From the NCBI GenBank assembly GCA_023255965.1, contig JAGDWE010000056.1, positions 1 to 58,257 on the forward strand: DNA of 58,257 bases, written 5' to 3'. Positions 51,077-58,257 of this stretch are shown here, piece after piece. Position numbers and translations under genes: made by a program. Every line of letters starts with the position of its first letter. Positions within the stretch are counted from its first letter, which is position 1. The DNA comes from Desulfurococcales archaeon. GTDB taxonomy: Archaea > Thermoproteota > Thermoprotei_A > Sulfolobales > NBVN01. The notes below the pieces were generated by a model, which saw only the letters and a list, made by a program, of their open reading frames with translations, made no database searches and was not told where the DNA came from.

Positions 51077-51901
51077 ATGTCTGCAGGAAGAGGTATTTTA
51101 TCGTTGATGATTAAGTATGTTAACTTACTATTAAGGCCGATATATAAGATATATGAAAAATGGCTATGGCTTCAGATATCTGGTGGACCTATACCTAAAC
51201 ATGTAGCAATAATACCTGATGGTAATAGAAGGTGGGCTAAGGAGAAGGGTATGCCTATGACGTACGGACATGAGATAGGATATGATAGATTAAGGGACGT
51301 CCTTAGATGGTTATTAGATTTAGACGTAAAGGTAATAACCATATATGCGATGTCCTACGAAAACTGCATATTCAGATCCGAGGATGAGAAGAAGCATCTC
51401 TTTAACTTATTAGAGAAGGCTTTAAATGACCTAATGAGCAGCGATATAATTTATAATGAGAGAATAAATATTAGGGTATTCGGTAGATTAGATATGATAC
51501 CTAGGGAACTGCTAGATAAAATACGTGAAGTAGAGGAGGTAACTAAAAACTACTCTAATAGATTTATTAACGTTGCGCTATGTTATGGAGGGAGACAAGA
51601 AATTATTGATGCAGCTAGGAAGTTGATATACGATGTAATAAACGGTAAGGTGGATGTAAATGAATTATCTGAGGAGACTTTCAGAAAGTACCTATATACC
51701 TCACATCTAGATGACGTGTTAGATGAGCCCGATCTAGTCATAAGGACCTCTGGGGAGTTACGGCTAAGTAACTTCCTACTATGGCAGATAGCATATAGTG
51801 AATTGTATTTCTGCGACGTGTTCTGGCCTGAATTCAGAAGAATAGATTTATGGAGGGCTATTAGATCGTATCAGAGGAGAGAAAGAAGGTTTGGGAAGTA
51901 G
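51077..51901 (+). CDS. uppS: Cis-prenyltransferase (UppS family)
   Basis: Extends isoprenoid diphosphates in cis to make the polyprenyl carrier used for N-glycosylation. The 274-residue product has IIPDGNRRWAKEKG with the catalytic Asp (about 49), the FRSEDEKKHLFNL region (about 98-110), and the C-terminal VIRTSGELRLSNFLLWQ and YSELYF motifs. An N-terminal hydrophobic stretch may associate it with the membrane. Confidence 0.92.
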   Translation: MSAGRGILSLMIKYVNLLLRPIYKIYEKWLWLQISGGPIPKHVAIIPDGNRRWAKEKGMPMTYGHEIGYDRLRDVLRWLLDLDVKVITIYAMSYENCIFRSEDEKKHLFNLLEKALNDLMSSDIIYNERINIRVFGRLDMIPRELLDKIREVEEVTKNYSNRFINVALCYGGRQEIIDAARKLIYDVINGKVDVNELSEETFRKYLYTSHLDDVLDEPDLVIRTSGELRLSNFLLWQIAYSELYFCDVFWPEFRRIDLWRAIRSYQRRERRFGK

Positions 51902-51902
51902 A

Positions 51903-52982
51903 TTAAGTTACCCTCTTCTCAATTATGTAGAGTATGGCGCTAACGGACATTATTATGATTATATATAGGAAAAATGTACTTACCACGCGATATTCAGCTA
52001 ACATTGATAGCACTTGCCTCATATCGCTTAACTTCTGCACCGCTACTATCTCGGAAATACGGCTCAACAGATTATAAAAGACTATGAAGATGACCAACAT
52101 TATAAGATCCCTCCACACCCTGATGCTCCTCCTTATAACCCTTAACGTGATCCTAGCCACAATTAATGGCATGAATGATATTATGATGTATGGAAGTGTA
52201 TTACCTATATAGAAGGCTATTGATTGAATGTCAGAACTAAAGCCCCTAGACAGTAACGTCATATAGAATATTATACTAGTCATACCAATTGATAGAATAG
52301 ATAAAACCAATGAAATCCTAGTTATGGGTGAAAGACGCCACCACTTGACTACAATATCATCTATTCCGAAGCCCTTGAATATCAGGAAAGCCGCTAGGAG
52401 TAAGGATATTGCTGGTGTTGCGTAGACAGATAGATTCATTAGAGTTAATATCGAGTAAGTCAATATCAAAAACCCCGGAAGGCCTAAAAATACCTTCGAA
52501 AACCTACGCTCTTCTAGCACCTTCCTTAAGTACCTCCCTAGAAGTACGTAAGTTTCCTCAACCCCCCTTAATTGCTCGACAACTACCCTCTCGACCCCGA
52601 CCACTTTAACTTTAGATTGAATTATCGGCAGTACTGATTCGTCCTCAACGCTATCAACAACTACTATAGCCTCATTGCATTTAGTTACCTCTAATACATC
52701 CTCTACCTCCTTGCTTACCTTAATACTAGCTCTTATAGAAGAGCTACTATCTCCTGCAACTAAAGCTACTTCTATGTCCCCAGAGCTAACATCCTTCTTC
52801 AAATCATGATACAATTTAAGTGCGGTAAATAATACATTTAAGTCCGAGTCCTGCGGATTTGTGAGCGCATATTCTGTAGCGACTTTAAAAACGGCATCAT
52901 AACCTATTATCGGGGTTTTATTGCCTAATCTACCTACATCATTGTCGAAGTCAACAACAATTATTAGCCTCCTATTATTCAT
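51903..52982 (-). CDS. DUF373 family membrane protein
   Basis: The N-terminal cytosolic domain (about 1-165) shows RLIIVVDFDNDVG and VALVAGDSSSSIRA. About six membrane segments follow in the C-terminal half. This is the archaeal DUF373 architecture; the function is unknown. The ATG at 52982, preceded by GGAG, is preferred to the one at 52994. It overlaps the coiled-coil gene by 8 bp, and the two are probably translated together. Confidence 0.78.
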   Translation of the reverse strand: MNNRRLIIVVDFDNDVGRLGNKTPIIGYDAVFKVATEYALTNPQDSDLNVLFTALKLYHDLKKDVSSGDIEVALVAGDSSSSIRASIKVSKEVEDVLEVTKCNEAIVVVDSVEDESVLPIIQSKVKVVGVERVVVEQLRGVEETYVLLGRYLRKVLEERRFSKVFLGLPGFLILTYSILTLMNLSVYATPAISLLLAAFLIFKGFGIDDIVVKWWRLSPITRISLVLSILSIGMTSIIFYMTLLSRGFSSDIQSIAFYIGNTLPYIIISFMPLIVARITLRVIRRSIRVWRDLIMLVIFIVFYNLLSRISEIVAVQKLSDMRQVLSMLAEYRVVSTFFLYIIIIMSVSAILYIIEKRVT

Positions 52983-53838
52983 GATATTCTCCATAGAGTA
53001 TCTTTAAATCATCTATGGAGAGCCTTTCACCCCTTTTAATCTTTTCATCTACTTTCCTTTTCTTTTCATTCACTAACCTTTCTTCCTCTTCCTTAATCTT
53101 AGACATCCTTACCTCCCTTAATTTGCTCTTAACTGCTTCATACTTACTACGTACATCAGCTATCCTAGATGACACAGTAATTAACTCCTGGACAGCTTTC
53201 TGAATATCATCCCTTAAATTATCTACTTTACGTCTAATCTCTAACTTATCGTTGGCTAATCTGCTAATCTCCGCTCTAATCTTTAATATATTATCTGATA
53301 ATCCATCTATCTTTGCATTCAAATCCCTTAAATCGAGGTTAAGTGCGGCGAGTTTAGCCTTTAGCTCTTGAACCTCACTACCTAACTTCCTAGCCTCTAG
53401 AATCCTATTGAGCAGTCTCTCTAACCTGCCTATTTCCTTAATTAACTTATTCTCCTCACTCAACGGTAAGGATTCAGTCATTATCCTCCACTCTAATGCA
53501 TTTATCTTTGCTCTTATCTTATCTACATCCATTTTACTAAAGTCGTTTAACCCGTTGAGAACTTCCTTAGTTCTTAAAAGGGATTCCCTACAATTCCTTA
53601 ACTCATTAATTACATCCCTCCTTTTATCCACTAATCTTTTACGTTCCTCAAGTAACTTCCTTAACCCTTCACGAAGCCTCTGTAACTCATTATTATACGA
53701 CTTTAGCAGCTCTATGCACTCAGACTTAGACCTCTTTAATTCCCGAATTTTCTGGACGAGTGAGTTCCTCTTCTCCCTTAACCTCTTTAATTCCTCCCTT
53801 AAACTATCTAAACTATTTATTAATTCCTCTTCAGACAA
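52975..53838 (-). CDS. Coiled-coil protein (COG1340-like)
   Basis: Residues 1-250 are almost entirely heptad-rich and charged (Leu/Lys/Glu/Arg), forming a long coiled coil. A short C-terminal segment, RGERLSIDDLKILYGE, ends the 287-residue protein. Similar archaeal proteins are annotated only as coiled-coil or phosphoserine-phosphatase-like. It lies in an operon with the DUF373 membrane protein. A structural or scaffolding role is a guess. Confidence 0.72.
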   Translation of the reverse strand: MSEEELINSLDSLREELKRLREKRNSLVQKIRELKRSKSECIELLKSYNNELQRLREGLRKLLEERKRLVDKRRDVINELRNCRESLLRTKEVLNGLNDFSKMDVDKIRAKINALEWRIMTESLPLSEENKLIKEIGRLERLLNRILEARKLGSEVQELKAKLAALNLDLRDLNAKIDGLSDNILKIRAEISRLANDKLEIRRKVDNLRDDIQKAVQELITVSSRIADVRSKYEAVKSKLREVRMSKIKEEEERLVNEKKRKVDEKIKRGERLSIDDLKILYGEYHE

Positions 53839-53843
53839 TGAAA

Positions 53844-54551
53844 TTACCCAAGTATGATCCTTGCATCAGCTATCTTAGCACCTTTACCGATCTCATAAAG
53901 CATTATCGGATTTAGATCTACATCCTTTATTTCAGCTACATCCTCTACTAATTTAGAGACCTTCATTATTATCTCAATTAACGCCTTCTTATCCCTAGGG
54001 GCCTGGCCTCTGTACCCTTCGAGAATCTTAGCTGCTTTAATCTCGTTAATCATTGACTCTACATCGTAGTATGTTAGAGGTGCTATACGGAAGCTAACAT
54101 CCCTTAAAACCTCAACAAAGATACCTCCTAGCCCGAAGAGTATTAGAGGACCGAAGCTCGGATCCCTAGTAGAGCCGACGATCACCTCTAATCCGTTAGG
54201 AACCATTTCCTGGACAAGTATACCATAGATCCTCGCCTTAGGGGCCAGTCGGCTTACATTTCTTTGAATATCATTAAATGCCTTTCTTACTTCGTTGGAT
54301 CCCCTTAAGTTCAGCATCACGCCACCTACATCTGATTTATGACTTATATCAGGGCTCACTACCTTTAGGACTACTGGATAACCCACTCTCTCAGCAAAGT
54401 CGACTGCCTCATCCGGGTCCTTAGCCAGCGATGCCTTAGGTACCGGCAAATCGTAGGCCCTAAGTACCTCGTAGGCCTCGTGCTCTAGAAGTTTAAGCCT
54501 TCCATCCCTTTTAGCGTTACTCACTATACTACTAACAATATCCATACTCAT
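53844..54551 (-). CDS. acdB: ADP-forming acyl-CoA synthetase beta subunit (ATP-grasp)
   Basis: A 235-residue ATP-grasp protein corresponding to the beta subunit of archaeal acetyl-CoA synthetase (ADP-forming), which makes ATP from acyl-CoA. It includes LLEHEAYEVLRAYDLPVPK, the phosphohistidine-region VVLKVVSPDISHKSDVGGV (about 60-78), QEMVPNGLEVIVGS and the metal-binding EIKDVDLNPIML near the end. The alpha subunit is not adjacent, as in several archaea where the genes are separate. Confidence 0.88.
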   Translation of the reverse strand: MSMDIVSSIVSNAKRDGRLKLLEHEAYEVLRAYDLPVPKASLAKDPDEAVDFAERVGYPVVLKVVSPDISHKSDVGGVMLNLRGSNEVRKAFNDIQRNVSRLAPKARIYGILVQEMVPNGLEVIVGSTRDPSFGPLILFGLGGIFVEVLRDVSFRIAPLTYYDVESMINEIKAAKILEGYRGQAPRDKKALIEIIMKVSKLVEDVAEIKDVDLNPIMLYEIGKGAKIADARIILG

Positions 54552-54796
54552 TGCTTCACCACATATGACTAGTTAACAGATATTTAAAGTTACATCGTTA
54601 TTATAATGCCCTTAAAGTAATTAACCCTTAACTCCACACCTAACACATTAGTAAAGCCCGTATATGCGATGAAATGTAGACAGCCCAAACGCCTACTTGA
54701 AACCGCTTCATTTTTATGGCGGCTTATGTCTCTCGATATCAACTAGCCCTTTTAATGTGAAAGCTAAGGCATATAATTTTGATGAACGAATTCGTT

Positions 54797-54990
54797 GGGG
54801 CTCCCACAATGAACTCGATGAGCAGTTGCGAGGGAAGAGCCTGTGAGGCAGTTGATTCGCTTGAGGGAGGCAGGCACCCGAAGGGCGGGTCAGCATGCTA
54901 GATAGGAGGTGATGAGACAAGCGGCGACATCAGTTAATATGGGTCGCTATGAGCTCGGAACCCCCTGAGGACCAGCAACTACTCCTGGTT
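54797..54990 (+). ncRNA. Putative structured RNA upstream of the Lsm gene
   Basis: A GC-rich segment in a 532-bp gap. The TATA box CATATAAT (54770-54777) lies 20-27 nt before GGGGCTCC (54797-54804), which can pair with GGAACCCC (54957-54964) to close a roughly 168-nt RNA. Inside are further short helices, such as CCCG/CGGG and GCGAC/GTCGC around 54920-54947. A trailing ACCAG/CTGGT hairpin (54971-54989) may end it. A C-box-like GTGATGA and a CTGA occur but are too far apart for a normal C/D sRNA. I tested RNase P and SRP cores and rejected them. The remainder of the gap shows only promoter-like A/T boxes and the short motif at 54727-54742. Confidence 0.5.
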
Positions 54991-55083
54991 GGTTTATAGG
55001 CATATGTAGAGAATAATATGATGTTGCGTTAACTATAAACTATTTAAAATATATAAGCGAATGTTAAAGATAGGTAGCTAAAG

Positions 55084-55536
55084 ATGAGCATAATAGGTAT
55101 CGAGAAAAAATTAATTAATGAACTAGCTAATTTAATAGATAAGTCTGTTACAGTTAAACTAGTTGATGGCAGGTACTATGAAGGTATTTTATTAGGTATA
55201 GATTTAAGTGATAAGTTAACGCTACACCTAGTATTAGGTAGTGCTAGGGATAATAATGGAAACTCTTATTATAGAGTTGTAATACATGGTTCCAGGCTAT
55301 CTGAAATAATATCTAAGGAGCAGCCGCCCTTTGATCCAAACGAATTCTCATCCTACATAGCATCAAGGCTCAACTTGCCGCCAGGTTCTATTAAGGTGCT
55401 AAAGGACGCCAATATGGTGATAGTCTATGACAAATATAAGATAAGCGAAAGCGGCGTCGAAGGTTCAGGACCATTAGCATCGAAGCTCTACAGCCTTTAT
55501 CAAGAATATATGGAGCTAAGGAAAAAGAGGATATAA
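55084..55536 (+). CDS. Lsm/Sm-like protein with C-terminal domain (SmAP3 type)
   Basis: A 150-residue protein. The N-terminal Sm fold (about 12-75; NLIDKSVTVKLVDGRYYEGILLGID) carries the Sm1 motif. A C-terminal extension of about 70 residues (FDPNEFSSYIASRLNLPPGS) matches the larger SmAP3 group of hyperthermophiles. Sm-like proteins form RNA-binding rings. A good TATA element, TTTAAAATATATAA, lies at about 55041-55055. The putative RNA gene just upstream makes a functional pair possible. Confidence 0.83.
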   Translation: MSIIGIEKKLINELANLIDKSVTVKLVDGRYYEGILLGIDLSDKLTLHLVLGSARDNNGNSYYRVVIHGSRLSEIISKEQPPFDPNEFSSYIASRLNLPPGSIKVLKDANMVIVYDKYKISESGVEGSGPLASKLYSLYQEYMELRKKRI

Positions 55537-55538
55537 AT

Positions 55539-57125
55539 TTGATTTACGAGATTAAGGATAAAGACTTAGGAGGTCGTATAGGTAAATTAACAACTAAGAG
55601 CGGCGTCATTGAAACTCCTGCGTTCTTTCCGGTAATCAACCCATTAAAGCAAGAGGATGATATATCAGTAAGCCTGTTAAAGGACTTAGGCCTTAATCAG
55701 CTGATAACCAATGCATATATAATTAAGGATAAGTTAGGTTCAGCCGTAGACGATGTACATAAGCTATTAGGATTCAACGGCGTAGTGATGACTGATTCCG
55801 GAGCCTATCAGCTACTACGCTACGGTCCTAAAAAAATATCCATAGACCCGGTAGATATAGTCAAGTTTCAGGACTCCATAGGTAGCGATATAGGCGTTAT
55901 AGCTGATGTACCAACGAGCGATAGCGCCAGCTATGAAGAGGCGTTGTATAGCGTTAAGGAGACCTTAAGGAGGGCGGCCGCGGTCCTGGACATAATAAGC
56001 GAAAGTAAAACATTATGGGTTTTACCTATCCAAGGAGGTATATACTTAGATCTAGTAAGGCTTAGCGCTGAATCGGGTAAGGATTTACAGTATTTCTCGA
56101 TGTATGCAATAGGTAGTCCAGTACTACTTATGGAGAAGTATAACTATGTAAAAGTGATGGAAATGATCATAACAGCTAAGAAATACTTACCCATCGATAA
56201 GCCGTTACACTTATTTGGCGCAGGCCATCCAATGATAATTCCATTTATAGTTGCATTAGGTATTGATACATTTGATTCAGCTTCGTACATCTTATACGCT
56301 AGGGATGATAGGTACATGACTGAGTACGGTACATACAAACTTAAAGACCTAGATTACTTACCATGCGAGTGCCCTATATGCAGTAAATATGAAATTAAGT
56401 CATTGATTGAAATGCCTAAAAATGAACGAACACGCCATATAGCATTACACAATCTATACGTAATACAAAGGGAGATCAAGAGGGTTAAAGTGGCAATCAG
56501 GGAGGGAAGACTTTGGGAAATGCTTGAGGAACGCGGAAGATCCCATCCATCGCTTAGGTCGGTACTTAAAATATTTGCCCGTAAAGATGTAGCTAAGTTT
56601 ATTGAGGAACTGGACCCGAGAATTAAAGGGGATGTACATGGCATATTTCTCTATGATGAGACATCTATATATAGACCGGAGGTGATTAGACATGAAGAAT
56701 TCATATATAATCATATATCAATGCTCAAGGTAAATGATGACGTTATTTTAATCCCCGCTATAAAGTCTGAGAAGCCCTTTAGACAATCAATAAATTATAG
56801 AGGAGTGTTGAGCAGGTTAAACATGGAGCGCGCGGATGTCTTCATATACTTACCATTCTTAACTTTAATACCATTAACGCTTGATTATACATATCCGTAT
56901 TCTCATTTTGAAGCCCCTGAAGATCCAGGTAGGGGTGTATTAATTATCTTAATGATCAAATTAAAGAAGTTTATTAAGAAGCTGGTAAACATGTATAGGA
57001 AGGTAATAGTAGTCAAATGCAATAAGTACGTATGGTGTTCCGAAAAATTCATTAAGAGGGTGTTAAGGCATCTACCACCAAACAACGTGGTAGTCACTGA
57101 CTTCTGTATAGACGAATTATTTTAG
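55539..57125 (+). CDS. tgtA: Archaeosine tRNA-guanine transglycosylase
   Basis: Exchanges G15 of tRNA for preQ0, the first step to archaeosine. The TIM-barrel domain contains ETPAFFPVINPLKQ, the catalytic Asp region VMTDSGAYQLLRYG (about 84-97), the second Asp in IGVIADVPTSDS (about 119-130), and zinc-site cysteines in CECPICS (about 275-281). The C-terminal part resembles the intermediate domains of TgtA, with no clear PUA domain at the end, so the 528-residue length is intermediate. TTG start, 2 bp after the Lsm gene. Confidence 0.92.
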   Translation: MIYEIKDKDLGGRIGKLTTKSGVIETPAFFPVINPLKQEDDISVSLLKDLGLNQLITNAYIIKDKLGSAVDDVHKLLGFNGVVMTDSGAYQLLRYGPKKISIDPVDIVKFQDSIGSDIGVIADVPTSDSASYEEALYSVKETLRRAAAVLDIISESKTLWVLPIQGGIYLDLVRLSAESGKDLQYFSMYAIGSPVLLMEKYNYVKVMEMIITAKKYLPIDKPLHLFGAGHPMIIPFIVALGIDTFDSASYILYARDDRYMTEYGTYKLKDLDYLPCECPICSKYEIKSLIEMPKNERTRHIALHNLYVIQREIKRVKVAIREGRLWEMLEERGRSHPSLRSVLKIFARKDVAKFIEELDPRIKGDVHGIFLYDETSIYRPEVIRHEEFIYNHISMLKVNDDVILIPAIKSEKPFRQSINYRGVLSRLNMERADVFIYLPFLTLIPLTLDYTYPYSHFEAPEDPGRGVLIILMIKLKKFIKKLVNMYRKVIVVKCNKYVWCSEKFIKRVLRHLPPNNVVVTDFCIDELF

Positions 57126-57132
57126 GGTAAGT

Positions 57133-57570
57133 GTGATGAATTTAGCAAAAAATCATGGAGTCAGCGAATTAATTGCTTCATTAATGACCTTGCTTATAAC
57201 TATCTTACTGGGTTCTGTAGTACTGTACGTAGTTAATGAATATAGCAATAATTACCAAATGCTCCTTAAATCCATGCTCGAGGACAAATATAGTAGTAGG
57301 ATTAAGTCTGCAGATGTAGTAATGGCCATAGGTAATGAGACTTCAAACAAGGTACTCCTCATAATAGCTAATGGTAAGGCGGAATTGAAGGTAACAGCCC
57401 TCTACATTAATAATGTCTTAGTGGAGAACGTTTCACTAACTCTTAAGCCGTTAGATATCACTGTAGTAGAAGTAAAGTCGCCAATAAAATTACGTAGTGG
57501 TGATATTTTCATAACTAAGGTGATCCATGAGGGAGGGGAGGAAGTGATCTATGGCTACACGTATAAGTAA
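57133..57570 (+). CDS. Type IV pilin-like protein 1
   Basis: A 145-residue protein with a class III signal: a short basic N-terminus ending KNHG, then a hydrophobic segment (VSELIASLMTLLITILLGSV). Cleavage would occur after the Gly (about residue 9), as in archaeal pilins and archaellins. The rest is a beta-rich exported domain. It lies 7 bp after tgtA and overlaps the next pilin-like gene by 20 bp. Whether it builds a pilus or is a minor subunit is unknown. Confidence 0.7.
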   Translation: MMNLAKNHGVSELIASLMTLLITILLGSVVLYVVNEYSNNYQMLLKSMLEDKYSSRIKSADVVMAIGNETSNKVLLIIANGKAELKVTALYINNVLVENVSLTLKPLDITVVEVKSPIKLRSGDIFITKVIHEGGEEVIYGYTYK

Positions 57571-58006
57571 TCATGGGTTAAGTAGTATAGTTGGACTAGT
57601 ATTAATAGCTATATCCATACTTATCATCTCCTCATTGATATATAATGCATTAAATGTTATTCAGGAGCTAAATCGCATGAACTTAGAGGACATCGATCGA
57701 AGAACTTTAAGAGCTAGGGTACAATATCTTGTAGAAGGTACCTACACATCCTCAAATAACTCGACAATAGTGATTAAAATCATTAATAACCTGCCAGAAC
57801 CATTGCAGTTGATGGGTTACATAGTAGTAGATCAAGGCATGAACGTAGAGGTATTTAAGGTGAACAATGAATGCCTAATAATACCGCCATTTAATACTAC
57901 ATTAATAGCCTTAGAAAGCAAAGCTGACCCGTTAGGCGTGGTTGCGGTGATTTTAATTAGAGATGAAGTAACACATATAGCTTTGAAGAAATCGTACCCA
58001 AGCTGA
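57551..58006 (+). CDS. Type IV pilin-like protein 2
   Basis: A 151-residue protein with the same plan as its upstream neighbour: basic N-terminus, SNHG, then LSSIVGLVLIAISILIISSL and a soluble beta-rich domain with possible glycosylation sites (SSNNST). The shared NHG before the membrane segment and the 20-bp overlap suggest two subunits of one surface structure processed by the same prepilin peptidase. Confidence 0.7.
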   Translation: MATRISNHGLSSIVGLVLIAISILIISSLIYNALNVIQELNRMNLEDIDRRTLRARVQYLVEGTYTSSNNSTIVIKIINNLPEPLQLMGYIVVDQGMNVEVFKVNNECLIIPPFNTTLIALESKADPLGVVAVILIRDEVTHIALKKSYPS

Positions 58007-58089
58007 TTCCGATTTAACGATTTGTAATATCTTTAATTACTTGATAAGAGAATGTGCGAATAGGTCTGTGAATGTTTATAGACTTTGAT

Positions 58090-58257
58090 GGGGTTCGGGT
58101 TTCATCGGGCTTGATGCTCTTCGATATCAAGTCCTCTATCCTTGGCTTCATCGCCCTCAGAGCCCCTTTCATCGGGGCCCATGTCACCGGGCCCCGCCCG
58201 CTTTGGGTGACCGAGACCGCAGCTCCACCCTCATAGAAGCCTCAGGATCATCGCCGT
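58090..58257 (-). repeat. Putative structured RNA / repeat copy B
   Basis: The reverse complement aligns along its full length with 32079-32245. The element starts beyond the window edge, so its 5' part is missing. It has a perfect GGGGCCC/GGGCCCC hairpin (about 58171-58196), the CTTGAT/ATCAAG helix (58110-58115 with 58126-58131) that covaries with copy A, and the shared tail CCCGATGAAACCCGAACCCC, where similarity stops. The sequence between the second pilin gene and the repeat (58007-58089) shows no gene. Confidence 0.6.

Noticed and set aside
54714..54920. 68-residue minus-strand frame in the Lsm-upstream gap
   Set aside because: It runs against the TATA-driven RNA candidate, has atypical composition and no family features.
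54909..54968. Box C/D sRNA from GTGATGA to CTGA
   Set aside because: The spacing is too long, and D' and C' boxes are missing between them; it is more likely part of the larger structured RNA.
54797..54990. RNase P RNA or SRP RNA
   Set aside because: GAGGGAAGAGCC recalls the first conserved RNase P region, but the matching ACAGAA region is missing; the SRP core with its GNAR loop and AGCAGC is absent and the length is wrong.

Overview
The window reads as a near-continuous piece of a thermophilic archaeal chromosome, most likely from the Thermoproteota (TACK) side of the tree. The evidence is an archaeal ribosomal protein cluster (S4e, L19e, L32e, S8e, with the RNase P protein Rpp29 between L29 and S17), an ESCRT-type CdvABC division operon, PAN with a PAC2-family protein, archaeosine TgtA, an adenosylcobalamin-type ribonucleotide reductase, an Lsm protein with a C-terminal extension, box C/D sRNAs, and a tRNA gene interrupted by what look like two introns. 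Genes are densely packed, many overlap by 1-30 bp, TATA boxes are easy to see, and GTG/TTG starts are common. The genus cannot be fixed from the sequence alone.

Layout. 0-11 kb (minus): L22-S3-L29-Rpp29-S17-L14-L24-S4e-L5-S14-S8-L6-L32e-L19e-L18-S5-L30-L15-SecY-adenylate kinase-DUF106, followed by the start of a GC-rich putative RNA that runs off the left edge. 11-18 kb: RtcB ligase, an unknown gene, S19, a SPOUT methyltransferase, then L3-L4-L23-L2 on plus. The usual L3-L4-L23-L2-S19-L22-S3 string has been broken and partly inverted here. 18-27 kb: a DUF357/nucleotidyltransferase protein, diphthine synthase, GatCAB, a PP2A-like phosphatase, a protein disulfide oxidoreductase and a class II ribonucleotide reductase. 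27-30 kb: cdvA-cdvB-cdvC. 30-32.3 kb: a decayed IS607/TnpB-type element with GC-rich structured sequence on both sides. 32-38.6 kb: hdrC-hdrB-hdrA-mvhD-mvhG-mvhA, a complete heterodisulfide-reductase/NiFe-hydrogenase electron-bifurcation operon. 38.7-50 kb: GPN GTPase, AmrS-like radical SAM enzyme, PRPP synthetase, tRNA maturation enzymes (TrmG10, RNase Z, CCA-adding enzyme, ThpR), tRNA-Pro, and PAN with its partners. 50-58 kb: SRP19, S8e, cis-prenyltransferase, DUF373 membrane protein, a coiled-coil protein, an ATP-grasp acyl-CoA synthetase subunit, a GC-rich putative RNA, Lsm protein, TgtA and two pilin-like proteins.

How the genes fit together. Translation and RNA processing dominate: ribosomal proteins, rRNA-modification guides, and a tRNA pathway that starts from an intron-bearing precursor and needs RtcB, RNase Z and the CCA enzyme, all encoded here. 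The hydrogenase/Hdr operon is the main metabolic unit and suggests H2-linked electron bifurcation to ferredoxin and a disulfide acceptor.

The most unusual feature is a roughly 170-220 nt GC-rich element present in two diverged, inverted copies (32.08-32.25 kb and the right edge, 58.09-58.26 kb). The copies keep hairpins, and at least one base pair is exchanged in a compensatory way, which suggests a structured RNA family or the RNA-encoding end of a mobile element. Other points are a hydrogenase small subunit that appears to start at CUG, a further putative RNA upstream of the Lsm gene, and two clear box C/D sRNAs. Both window edges lie in GC-rich structured sequence, and the right edge lies inside the repeat, so they may be assembly break points.
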